Assembly (NCBI RefSeq): GCF_008065375.1
Contig: NZ_VJYI01000006.1
Coordinates: 124,001 to 188,000 of the forward strand
DNA: 64,000 nucleotides
Direction of reading: 5' to 3'
Source: Nonomuraea sp. SYSU D8015
GTDB taxonomy: Bacteria > Actinomycetota > Actinomycetes > Streptosporangiales > Streptosporangiaceae
Positions 49,352-57,404 of the stretch are shown in pieces. The notes below the pieces were generated by a model that made no database searches, was not told where the DNA came from, and saw nothing but the letters and a program-made list of their open reading frames with translations. The translations under genes and the position numbers were made by a program. Position 1 is the stretch's first letter. Each line of letters opens with the position of its first letter.

Positions 49352-51424
49352 ATGACTGACCCAACCGACACTCGCGACACCGGCCCGCGCGTCGGCACGC
49401 CGCTGTGGGCGTTCCTCGCCGGCATCACCGTGATCGGCTTCACGGCTCTCGTCGTGGCCATGCTCAGGCTCGACGCGGTGGCGCTCGTGGAACTGGCCCG
49501 CACGCCACTGTTCTGGGTGCTCTCGGTGCTCGTGATCCTGGGCGAGCTCAGGCCCGTGATGGTGTCCTCCGCCAGCTCGGTCGGCGGCACATACCCGTCC
49601 ACCATGTTCACCTTCGCCGTGCTGCTGCACTTCGGGCTGCCGGTCGCGGTGCTGATGCAGGCCGTCGGCGTCGCCATGAACGGCGTGGTGACCCGCCGGG
49701 CGTGGCACCGGGTCATGTTCAACATCGCCCAGTCCACCCTTGCCCTCACCGCGGCGGCCGTGGTGCTGGGGGCGTTCGGGATCGTGCCAAGCCCGGCCGC
49801 GCCCTGGGAGCCGAGCGGGGCCGACCTGCCGGCCATCGCCCTGGCCGGGGTCGCGTACTTCGTCAGCCGGGCCACGCTCGTCTCCGGTGCGGTCGCGCTG
49901 CACGAGCGGCGCTCGATCATCCGCGTGCTGAAGTCCACGGCGGGCCCGCAGAGCCTCGTCTACGCCGCCCTGCTGGGCCTCGCGCCCTTGGTCGTCGTGG
50001 TCATGAACCACTCGCCGGGGCTCGTGCCGCTCTTCGTCGCACCCCTGGCCGCCGTCTACTTCACCGCCACGATGTCCATGCGCCGCGACCACCAGGCCCT
50101 GCACGACGAGCTGACCGGCCTGCCCAACCGCAAGATGCTCATCGTGAGCACCGAGGAGGCTCTCGCGGAGGCCCGCCAGGAGGAGCGGGTCGGCCTGTTC
50201 CTGCTCGACCTGGACCGCTTCAAAGAGGTCAACGACACGATGGGCCACCCGGTGGGCGACCGGCTGCTGCAGATGGTCGCCCACAGGCTCACCCACTCCG
50301 TGCGGCCGGGAGACGTCGTGGCCCGGCTGGGCGGCGACGAGTTCGCTGTGCTCCTGCCCTCGATCAGAGACACCCACGCGGCCAGGGAGGTGGCGGCCCG
50401 GCTGCGGGCGGCGCTGACCGAGCCGGTGCGGCTGGAGGGCATGACCTTCGACGTGGACGCCTCGGTCGGGATCGCGCTCTACCCCGATCACGCCCCCGAC
50501 TTCGAGCTGCTGCTGCAGCGGGCCGACGTGGCGATGTACCTGGCCAAGGAGGGACGCACCGGCGTCGAGCTCTATCAGCCGGACAAAGACCGTAACTCGC
50601 CCGAGCGGCTCACCTTACTCGGTGACCTGCGCCGCGCCATCGACAACCGGGAGCTCCGGCTGCACTACCAGCCCAAGGTCAGCCTCGGCAGCGGCGCGGT
50701 GCAGGGCGTGGAGGCCCTGCTGCGGTGGCGGCACCCGGTGCACGGGGCGATCGCGCCGTCCGACTTCGTGCCGCTGGCCGAGCAGTCCTATCTGATGCGG
50801 CAGCTGACCGCGTACGTCATCGAGGAGGCGCTCGAACAGGCCGCCCGCTGGTGGCACACCGGCCTGCAGGTGCAGGTCTCGGTCAACATCTCGGCCCGTG
50901 ACCTGCTCGACTCCGCCCTGCCCGAGCAGCTGGAGGTGGGGCTGGCCAAATACGGCCTGCCGCCCGCGGCCATCCAGCTGGAGGTGACCGAGCGCATCCT
51001 GACCGGCGACCAGGCCTACACGCAGGAGACGATCAAGGCGCTCGCCACGCTGGGCGTGCCGCTGGCCCTGGACGACTTCGGCACCGGCTACTCCTCGCTG
51101 ATCAGGCTCCAGCGGCTGGCGGTGTCCGAGGTGAAGATCGACTCCTCGTTCGTGCGCCGGATCGCCGAGTCGGACGACGACGACCGGATCGTGCGCTCGA
51201 TCGTCGACCTGGTGCGCTCGCTCGGGCTGCGCTCGGTGGCCGAGGGCGTCGAGTCGGACGAGGTCGCCTTGCGGCTGGCGCAGATGGGGTGTGACGCGGG
51301 GCAGGGGTGGCTGTTCGGCAAGCCCATGCCGGCCGCCGACGCCACTGCCTGGCTCCGCGAGCGCTCCGAGACCGCCACGGAGGTCGGATACGGCTTCCAG
51401 CCGGAGGTCAGCCGCTCGGCCTAG
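49352..51424 (+). CDS. GGDEF-EAL c-di-GMP turnover protein with multi-helix membrane sensor
   Basis: A 690-residue membrane protein. Residues ~15-250 hold about seven or eight helices (GTPLWAFLAGITVIGFTALV onward). The diguanylate cyclase domain is intact (LTGLPNRKMLI, DLDRFKEVNDTMGHPVGDRL, RLGGDEFAVL). The EAL domain keeps GVEALLRWRHP, VNISARDLL, EVTERIL and DDFGTGYSS, and ALDDFGTG plus KIDSSFV support phosphodiesterase activity. I begin at the ATG at 49352, after GGGGG 11 bp upstream; ATGs at 49334 and 49254 are in-frame alternatives. It lies between ligA and a small membrane gene that shares its stop. Confidence 0.88.
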   Translation: MTDPTDTRDTGPRVGTPLWAFLAGITVIGFTALVVAMLRLDAVALVELARTPLFWVLSVLVILGELRPVMVSSASSVGGTYPSTMFTFAVLLHFGLPVAVLMQAVGVAMNGVVTRRAWHRVMFNIAQSTLALTAAAVVLGAFGIVPSPAAPWEPSGADLPAIALAGVAYFVSRATLVSGAVALHERRSIIRVLKSTAGPQSLVYAALLGLAPLVVVVMNHSPGLVPLFVAPLAAVYFTATMSMRRDHQALHDELTGLPNRKMLIVSTEEALAEARQEERVGLFLLDLDRFKEVNDTMGHPVGDRLLQMVAHRLTHSVRPGDVVARLGGDEFAVLLPSIRDTHAAREVAARLRAALTEPVRLEGMTFDVDASVGIALYPDHAPDFELLLQRADVAMYLAKEGRTGVELYQPDKDRNSPERLTLLGDLRRAIDNRELRLHYQPKVSLGSGAVQGVEALLRWRHPVHGAIAPSDFVPLAEQSYLMRQLTAYVIEEALEQAARWWHTGLQVQVSVNISARDLLDSALPEQLEVGLAKYGLPPAAIQLEVTERILTGDQAYTQETIKALATLGVPLALDDFGTGYSSLIRLQRLAVSEVKIDSSFVRRIAESDDDDRIVRSIVDLVRSLGLRSVAEGVESDEVALRLAQMGCDAGQGWLFGKPMPAADATAWLRERSETATEVGYGFQPEVSRSA

Positions 51425-51915
51425 AGTCGATGGTGCCGCCACGTCGGCCGCGCCGGCCGCCACCTCGGCGGCTTCGGCGGGCGCTTTCTGAGCGTGCGCC
51501 AGAGCAGGTACGCGGGCAGGAGCAGGATCGCCAGCGACAAGCCCGCCATCATCAGCACGCCGACCAGGTCGTAGTAGCCGGGACGGAAGACCTTGACGTC
51601 GTGTCCGGCATCGAGCGCCGACACCTGATCGCCCTCGGACAACTCCCACGACGCGTACCCGAAGATCCAGGCGTTGGGCTTGGTCCCGTGGGCGGACACG
51701 TACACGCCCTGCCAGTAGCACGGACCGCGGCCCGAGCAGTCCAGCTTCCGCGCGGTGAAGGACCCCATCGTGCCCCTCTCCCGCGCGGCCCGGTACTCCA
51801 GCGCGGCGCCGTCGATCGTGACGACGGTCATCAGCACGCCGGCCAGCAGCACCAGCGGCATGGTCATCGCCACGAGGATGACCAGGCATCCCGCGCCACA
51901 CCCGTTACGCTCCAT
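51421..51915 (-). CDS. Small membrane protein, unknown
   Basis: A 164-residue protein with two predicted transmembrane helices (residues ~9-33 and ~112-138) and an external or periplasmic loop containing two cysteines (DCSGRGPCYW) that could form a disulfide. The C-terminus is basic and Pro-rich. The ATG at 51915 (MERNGCGAGC) is preferred over an ATG at 51939. It shares a CTAG with the GGDEF-EAL gene: each strand uses TAG of that tetranucleotide. No family recognised. Confidence 0.7.
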   Translation of the reverse strand: MERNGCGAGCLVILVAMTMPLVLLAGVLMTVVTIDGAALEYRAARERGTMGSFTARKLDCSGRGPCYWQGVYVSAHGTKPNAWIFGYASWELSEGDQVSALDAGHDVKVFRPGYYDLVGVLMMAGLSLAILLLPAYLLWRTLRKRPPKPPRWRPARPTWRHHRL

Positions 51916-52063
51916 GGCCACGCCCTCCGCACTGGCCAACGATCGGACGGCCGGGAACGTTCGCGCTGTGTTGCCAGACGGTTAATGGTTCGGGGGCGCT
52001 ACGTCAAGCCCCCTAGGATGGCAGTGTCCAAAGACTCCATCCACGAAACGGGTTAACCGACTC

Positions 52064-52363
52064 ATGTCCGCCATAACCCGCGACGAGGTCGCACACCTGG
52101 CCCGGTTGTCCAGGCTGGCGCTCACGGACGACGAGCTCGACCACTACGCCACCCAGCTCGATGCCATCATCGAGGCGGTAGCGAAGGTCCGCGAGGTCGC
52201 CGCCGAAGATGTGCCGCCGTCGTCGCACGCGCTTCCGCTGACCAACGTCTTCCGTGCCGACGAGGTGCGACAGTCCCTGACCCCCGAGCAGGCGCTCTCC
52301 GGCGCGCCCGCCGTCGAGGACGACCGCTTCCAGGTGCCGCGCATCCTCGGGGAGGAGGCATGA
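52064..52363 (+). CDS. gatC: Asp-tRNA(Asn)/Glu-tRNA(Gln) amidotransferase subunit C
   Basis: A 99-residue GatC that stabilises the GatA/GatB complex making Gln-tRNA(Gln) (and possibly Asn-tRNA) by transamidation. Key features are SAITRDEVAHLARLSRLALT, LDHYATQLDAIIEAVAKVRE and the C-terminal DRFQVPRILGEEA. The stop lies inside an ATGA with a false start (52360); the true gatA starts 68 bp later. The ribosome site is weak. A -10-like TAGGAT at 52014-52019 lies about 45 bp upstream. Confidence 0.95.
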   Translation: MSAITRDEVAHLARLSRLALTDDELDHYATQLDAIIEAVAKVREVAAEDVPPSSHALPLTNVFRADEVRQSLTPEQALSGAPAVEDDRFQVPRILGEEA

Positions 52364-52431
52364 GCGAGCGCAGCGAGCGACCAATCAAACACAGCTCTGT
52401 CCAGACTCATGCGACCGACGAAGGAGGGCGC
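52360..52431 (+). other. gatC-gatA spacer with a GAGCGAGCGCAGCGAGCGA element
   Basis: The ATGA at the end of gatC opens a frame (MSERSERPIKHSS) in phase with gatA, but it reads through a GAGCGAGCGCAGCGAGCG element. This is a recurring intergenic motif in actinomycetes. The ribosome site AAGGAGGG sits in front of the ATG at 52432, so the upstream start looks spurious or a coupling device. Confidence 0.5.
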
Positions 52432-53922
52432 ATGAGTCTGATCCGTAAGACCGCCGCCGAGCTGGGGTCGATGATCGCCGCCGGCGAGGTGTCGGCCGTC
52501 GAGGTGGCCGAGGCGCATCTCGACCGCATGGCCGAGGTGGAGCCCAAGGTCAAGGCGTTCCTGCACGTCGACCGCGAGGTCACGCTGGAGCAGGCGCGGG
52601 CCGTCGACGCCAGGATCAAGGCGGGCGAAAACCTCGGGCCGCTGGCCGGCGTGCCGATCGCGCACAAGGACATCTTCACCACGCGCGACATGCCGACGAC
52701 GGCCGGGTCCAAGATCCTTGAGGGCTGGCGGCCGCCGTACGACGCGACCGTCACCGCGCGGCTGCGCGAGGCCGGGCTGGTCTTCCTGGGCAAGACCAAC
52801 CTCGACGAGTTCGCCATGGGGTCCTCGACGGAAAACTCCGCCTACCACCCGACGCACAACCCGTGGGACCTGACGAAGGTGCCCGGCGGCTCGTCCGGCG
52901 GTTCGAGCGCCGCCGTGGCCGCGTACGAGGCGCCGCTGTCCACCGGCACCGACACGGGCGGCTCGATCCGGCAGCCGGCCGCGGTGACCGGGATCGTGGG
53001 CATGAAGCCGACGTACGGCGGGTCGTCCCGCTACGGCCTCATCGCGTTCGCGAGCTCGCTCGACACGCCCGGGCCCTTCGCCCGCACCGTGCTCGACGCG
53101 GCGCTGCTGCACGAGGCGTTCTCCGGCCACGACGCGATGGACTCCACGTCCATCGACGCCCCGGTGCCCAGCGTGGTCGAGGCCGCTAAAAACCCCGACA
53201 TCTCGGGCATGCGGATCGGCGTCGTCAAGGAGTTCTCCGGCGAGGGCTACCAGTCCGGCGTGCTGGCCCGCTACAACGAGGCCGTCAAGCTGCTGGAGGC
53301 GCTCGGCGCCACGGTCGTCGAGGTGTCCTGCCCGTCGTTCACGACCGCGCTGCCGGCCTACTACCTGATCGCGCCGTCGGAGTGCTCGTCCAACCTGGCG
53401 CGCTTCGACGCCATGCGCTACGGCCTGCGCGTCGGCGACGACGGCACCCGCAGCGCCGAGGAGGTCATGGCGCTGACCCGGGCCGCCGGCTTCGGCCCCG
53501 AGGTCAAGCGGCGCATCATGCTCGGCACGTACGCGCTGTCGAGCGGCTACTACGACGCCTACTACGGCCAGGCGCAGAAGGTGCGCACGGTCATCGCCCG
53601 CGACTTCGAGGCCGCTTACCAGCAGGTCGACGTGCTGGTGTCGCCCACCACGCCGACCACCGCGTTCTCGCTCGGCGAGCGCACCGACGACCCGATCGCG
53701 ATGTACCTCGCCGACCTGTGCACCATCCCGTCCAACCTGGCGGGCAACGCGGCCATGTCGGTGCCGTGCGGCCTGGCCGACGAGGACGGCCTGCCGGTCG
53801 GCCTGCAGATCATGGCGCCGGTGCTGGCCGACGACCGCTGCTACCGTGTGGGCGCCGCTGTGGAGAAGGCCCTGGAGAGCCGCTGGGGCGGCCCGCTGCT
53901 GAAGGAGGCCCCGTCGCTATGA
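52432..53922 (+). CDS. gatA: Asp-tRNA(Asn)/Glu-tRNA(Gln) amidotransferase subunit A
   Basis: A 496-residue amidase that supplies ammonia from glutamine to GatB. It belongs to the amidase signature family: catalytic Lys in IAHKDIFTT, cis-Ser in PGGSSGGSSAAVAA and the nucleophile Ser in GTDTGGSIRQPAAV. An AAGGAGGG ribosome site lies 6 bp before the ATG at 52432. It overlaps gatB in an ATGA. Confidence 0.96.
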   Translation: MSLIRKTAAELGSMIAAGEVSAVEVAEAHLDRMAEVEPKVKAFLHVDREVTLEQARAVDARIKAGENLGPLAGVPIAHKDIFTTRDMPTTAGSKILEGWRPPYDATVTARLREAGLVFLGKTNLDEFAMGSSTENSAYHPTHNPWDLTKVPGGSSGGSSAAVAAYEAPLSTGTDTGGSIRQPAAVTGIVGMKPTYGGSSRYGLIAFASSLDTPGPFARTVLDAALLHEAFSGHDAMDSTSIDAPVPSVVEAAKNPDISGMRIGVVKEFSGEGYQSGVLARYNEAVKLLEALGATVVEVSCPSFTTALPAYYLIAPSECSSNLARFDAMRYGLRVGDDGTRSAEEVMALTRAAGFGPEVKRRIMLGTYALSSGYYDAYYGQAQKVRTVIARDFEAAYQQVDVLVSPTTPTTAFSLGERTDDPIAMYLADLCTIPSNLAGNAAMSVPCGLADEDGLPVGLQIMAPVLADDRCYRVGAAVEKALESRWGGPLLKEAPSL

Positions 53923-55412
53923 CCATGGTCTATGACGAAGCGCTCGACAAGTTCGAGCCGGTGCTCGGCCTGGAGACCCACGTCGAGCTGGGCACCAAGT
54001 CGAAGATGTTCTGCGGCTGCAAGACCACCTTCGGCGCCCCGCCCAACACCCAGGTCTGCCCGACCTGCCTGGCGCTGCCCGGTGCGCTGCCCGTGGCCAA
54101 CGAAGCGGCCATCGAGTCGACGATCCGCATCGGCCTGGCGCTGAACTGCTCGATCGCCGAGTGGTGCCGCTTCGCCCGGAAAAACTACTTTTATCCGGAC
54201 ATGCCGAAGAACTACCAGATCTCGCAGTACGACGAGCCGCTCTGCTTCGACGGCTACATCGACGTCGAGGTGGGCGGCGAGACCGTGCGCATCGGGATCG
54301 AGCGGGTGCACCTGGAGGAGGACACCGGCAAGTCCACCCACGTGGGCGGCGCGACCGGGCGCATCCACGGGGCCGACTACTCGATCGTCGACTACAACCG
54401 GGCCGGCATCCCGCTGGTCGAGATCGTCACCAAGCCCATTCCGGGCACCGACCGGCTCGCGCCCGAGGTCGCCAAGGCGTACGTCACGGAGCTGCGCGAG
54501 ATCATGCGCTCGCTCGGCGTGTCCGACGTACGCATGGAGGAGGGCTCGCTGCGCTGTGACGTCAACGTCTCGCTGATGCCGCGCGGCTCGTCCGAGTGGG
54601 GCACCCGCACCGAGACGAAGAACGTCAACTCGCTGCGCAGCGTCGAGCGCGCCGTGCGGAGCGAGATCGAGCGGCAGGCCGGCATCCTCGCCGAGGGCGG
54701 GAAGATCGTCCAGGAGACCCGGCACTTCCACGAGGACACCGGCACCACCACCTCCGGCCGGTCCAAGGAGGAGGCGCAGGACTACCGCTACTTCCCCGAG
54801 CCCGACCTGGTGCCGATCGCGCCGGACCCGGCGTGGGTGGCCGAGCTGAAGGCGGCGCTGCCCGAGCTGCCGTCGGTCAAGCGGAAGCGGCTGCAGGCCG
54901 AGTGGGGGCTGTCCGACCTCGACATGCAGGCCATGCACAACGCGGACGCGATCGACCTGGTCGAGGCCACGGTCGCGGCGGGCGCGCCGCCGGCGGACGC
55001 GCGCAAGTGGTGGATGGGCGAGCTGGCGCGGCGCGCCAACGAGAGCGGCGTCCCGCTGTCCGACCTGCCCATCACGCCGGAGCAGATCGCCCGGGTGACC
55101 GAGCTGGTGGCCTCCGGTGCGCTCAACGACAAGCTGGCGCGTGAGGTGCTCGAAGGCGTGCTGGCCGGTGAGGGCACGCCGGATGAGGTGGTCGAGCGGC
55201 GCGGGCTGCAGATCGTCAGCGACGAGGGCGAGCTGCTGGCGATCATCGACCAGGTGCTGGCGGACAACGCCGACGCGGCCGAGAAGGTGCGGGCCGGGAA
55301 GATCGCCGCGGCTGGGGCGCTGGTCGGTGGCGTGATGCGGGCCAGCAAGGGCAAGGCCGACGCGGCCCGGGCGCGGCAGCTGATCCTGGAGAAGCTGGGC
55401 GTCGAAGGGTAA
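53919..55412 (+). CDS. gatB: Asp-tRNA(Asn)/Glu-tRNA(Gln) amidotransferase subunit B
   Basis: A 497-residue GatB that activates and amidates glutamyl- or aspartyl-tRNA. The N-terminal GLETHVELGTKSKMFCGCKT carries the first cysteines of a metal-binding site, with CPTCLALPG later. The kinase-like core includes YFYPDMPKNYQISQYD and HLEEDTGKSTH. The tail (~residues 360-497) is a YqeY-like tRNA-binding domain. GAAGGAGG precedes the ATGA overlap with gatA. A strong terminator follows the stop. Confidence 0.96.
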   Translation: MTMVYDEALDKFEPVLGLETHVELGTKSKMFCGCKTTFGAPPNTQVCPTCLALPGALPVANEAAIESTIRIGLALNCSIAEWCRFARKNYFYPDMPKNYQISQYDEPLCFDGYIDVEVGGETVRIGIERVHLEEDTGKSTHVGGATGRIHGADYSIVDYNRAGIPLVEIVTKPIPGTDRLAPEVAKAYVTELREIMRSLGVSDVRMEEGSLRCDVNVSLMPRGSSEWGTRTETKNVNSLRSVERAVRSEIERQAGILAEGGKIVQETRHFHEDTGTTTSGRSKEEAQDYRYFPEPDLVPIAPDPAWVAELKAALPELPSVKRKRLQAEWGLSDLDMQAMHNADAIDLVEATVAAGAPPADARKWWMGELARRANESGVPLSDLPITPEQIARVTELVASGALNDKLAREVLEGVLAGEGTPDEVVERRGLQIVSDEGELLAIIDQVLADNADAAEKVRAGKIAAAGALVGGVMRASKGKADAARARQLILEKLGVEG

Positions 55413-55428
55413 CCAAGGTGTCTCATGA

Positions 55429-55456
55429 GGGCCTCGCCACTTCGGTGGCGGGGCCC
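55429..55456 (+). terminator. Intrinsic terminator of gatCAB
   Basis: A 12-bp stem (GGGCCTCGCCAC and GTGGCGGGGCCC, with one G-U wobble) is capped by a TTCG tetraloop and begins 17 bp after the gatB stop. There is no long U-run, as usual in this GC range. It insulates gatCAB from the following 600-bp gap. Confidence 0.8.
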
Positions 55457-56054
55457 TTCGGCTGCCGGGCGCCTTCCACCACCGGGTCCCGCGCCTCCTG
55501 CTCGGCCCCGCCCCTTCCGCCGGGCTGGCCCTTGTGCCCGCTCGCCCCGCCGTCCGCCGCCCCGTCGTCCGCCGCCCCGCGGTCCGCCGCCCCGCCGTCT
55601 GGCGCCGCCCACTGTCGGTCGGCGGTTTTGTGGCGGCGTCCGCTATCGGCGGCTTCCCTGTGGCACCGCCCGGCGTTGCGCTTCTGGGCCGGTGCTGTGC
55701 CTCCCGCCCACACCGCCCGCCGTCTGGCGCTCGGCTTCTCGGAGCCGGTGCGGCGAGATGGTGTCCGGCGCGGAGCGTGTGGCGAGGTGGTGGCCAGGGC
55801 GCGGTGCCTCTCGGGATGGCCGTGGCGGGATATGGGCCGGGCCGGCCCGGGAGGAGAGGCAGGCATGGGCGCGCGTCGCCGACGGGTGCGGGCGGCGGGC
55901 CGGCGGCGGATGGTGGGCCTGGCGGCAGGTGGGCGAGTGGCGCGGGTGGCGTCGGTGGGTGGGCGACAGGCCGACAGTCCTAGGTCCAATTGCCGAGGAG
56001 GGGCAGGGCCCTGCGCTGGAGGTGCCCGGCATCGGGCCGTCGTACGTTCACGGC
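55457..56054. other. 600-bp gap: GC-biased noncoding sequence
   Basis: No supported gene. The left part carries a 15-bp tandem array (55545-55604). The right part is a G-rich plus strand lacking family resemblance in all frames; open frames here have arginine/alanine/proline-heavy translations and no ribosome sites. Any promoter of the downstream MFS gene should be in the last 150 bp. Confidence 0.5.
55545..55604. repeat. 15-bp tandem repeat, four units
   Basis: Units start at 55545, 55560, 55575 and 55590, with consensus CCCCG(C/T)(C/G)GTCCGCCG; the fourth unit is diverged. The sequence reads as Pro/Ser/Ala repeats in one frame but has no start signal. Confidence 0.75.
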
Positions 56055-57404
56055 ATGACTAGAAGAGCATTGACAGCGGGTCTGGTGGCGATGGTGTCAC
56101 TGGTGGCCTTCGAGTACATGGCAGTGGCGATCGCCATGCCGGTCGTGGCTAAAGAGCTCGGCGGCCTCGAACTGTACGGGTTGGCGTTCAGCGGCGCGAT
56201 GGCCGCGGGCGTGGTCGGCACCGTGCTCGGCGGCCGGTGGTCGGACGTGCGCGGCCCCAGCGCGCCGCTCTGGACGGGCGTGGCCGGCTTCATCGCCGGG
56301 CTCACCGTGGCGGGCCTGGCACCCAGCATGGAGGTGCTGATCGCCGGCCGGTTCCTGCAGGGGTTCGGCGGCGCGCTGGTCAGCGTGGCGTTGTACGTGG
56401 TCGTGGCCCGGGTCTATCCCGAGAGCCTGCACCCCAAGATCTTCTCGTTGTTCGCGACCGCGTGGGTGGTGCCCTCGATGGTGGGCCCGGCGATCGTCGG
56501 CGTGGTGACCGACACGCTCGGGTGGCGCTGGGTGTTCCTGCTCGTGCCGATGCTGACCGTGCTCGGCGGTCTGGTGCTGCTGCGCGGGCTGGCCGGGCAG
56601 CCGGTGACCGGCGGGCAGAGCGAGCCGGCGCCCGGCCTGCTCGGCAAGATCGCCTGGGCGGCCGTGACCGCCGTCGGGGCCGGGCTCATGCAGTACGGCA
56701 GCGGCGGGCAGTTCCCGCTCCTGATCGCCGGGCTGGTGGTGCTGGCCGTGGCCCTGCCCAAGTTGCTTCCCGCCGGCACGCTGCGGGCCGTCAAGGGACT
56801 GCCCGCCGTGGTCGGGCTGCGCGGCCTGGCCGCCGGGGCGTTCTTCGCGGCCGAGGTGATGGTGCCGCTCATGCTGATCAACGAGCGTGGCATGTCGGCG
56901 GTGGCCGCCGGGTTCGCGCTCACCGGAGGCGCGCTGACCTGGTCGTTCGCCTCGTGGCTGCAGGGCCGGGAGATCTTCGGCCAGATGACGAACCTGCGGC
57001 TCGGCTCGGCCATGATCGCGCTGGGCATTCTGCTCATGGGCACGGTGACGTTCACCGCCGTGCCGGTGGCACTGGCGTACCCGTCGTGGATCATCACCGG
57101 GTTCGGGATGGGGCTGGTGTACCCGACGTTGTCCGTGCTCACGCTGGAGCTGTCGGCGCCCGGGGAGCAGGGGGAGAACAGCTCGGCGCTGCAGGTGGGC
57201 GAGTCGGTGTTCTCGGTGGTGTCGGTGGCCGTCACCGCCGCGCTGTTCACGGCCGCGGGGTCGGGCTACTGGGCGGTGTTCTCCGCCACGCTCGTCATGG
57301 CGCTGGCCGGGCTCGCCATCGCCCCCCGCGCCATCAAGGGCAAGGCGCACTCCCCCGCCGACGCCGGCACGCCGGCGGGAGAGCCGCTCAGCCGACCGGC
57401 GTGA
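56055..57404 (+). CDS. MFS transporter
   Basis: A 449-residue major facilitator with about 12-13 helices. The N-terminus (MTRRALTAGLVAMVSLVAFEY) and the motif A-like GGRWSDVRGPSAPLWTGVAG after helix 2 mark an MFS. The sequence GRFLQGFGGALVSVALYVVV corresponds to helix 4. It looks like an efflux permease of the DHA2-like or YceL kind. The start is the ATG at 56055. It overlaps the 3' end of the convergent TctA gene by 17 bp. Substrate unknown. Confidence 0.85.
   Translation: MTRRALTAGLVAMVSLVAFEYMAVAIAMPVVAKELGGLELYGLAFSGAMAAGVVGTVLGGRWSDVRGPSAPLWTGVAGFIAGLTVAGLAPSMEVLIAGRFLQGFGGALVSVALYVVVARVYPESLHPKIFSLFATAWVVPSMVGPAIVGVVTDTLGWRWVFLLVPMLTVLGGLVLLRGLAGQPVTGGQSEPAPGLLGKIAWAAVTAVGAGLMQYGSGGQFPLLIAGLVVLAVALPKLLPAGTLRAVKGLPAVVGLRGLAAGAFFAAEVMVPLMLINERGMSAVAAGFALTGGALTWSFASWLQGREIFGQMTNLRLGSAMIALGILLMGTVTFTAVPVALAYPSWIITGFGMGLVYPTLSVLTLELSAPGEQGENSSALQVGESVFSVVSVAVTAALFTAAGSGYWAVFSATLVMALAGLAIAPRAIKGKAHSPADAGTPAGEPLSRPA

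Noticed and set aside
45199..49938. A 1579-codon minus-strand open frame covering ligA antisense
   Set aside because: Only its last 210 codons (from 45831) resemble a protein; the rest mirrors the GC codon bias of ligA and the MetE-like gene.
52360..52434. gatA starting at the ATGA overlap at 52360
   Set aside because: The AAGGAGGG ribosome site and conserved N-terminus point to 52432.
55457..56054. In-frame extension of the MFS gene upstream to 55425
   Set aside because: The added residues are Arg/Ala/Pro-rich filler and the region has no start signals; the membrane protein begins at 56055.
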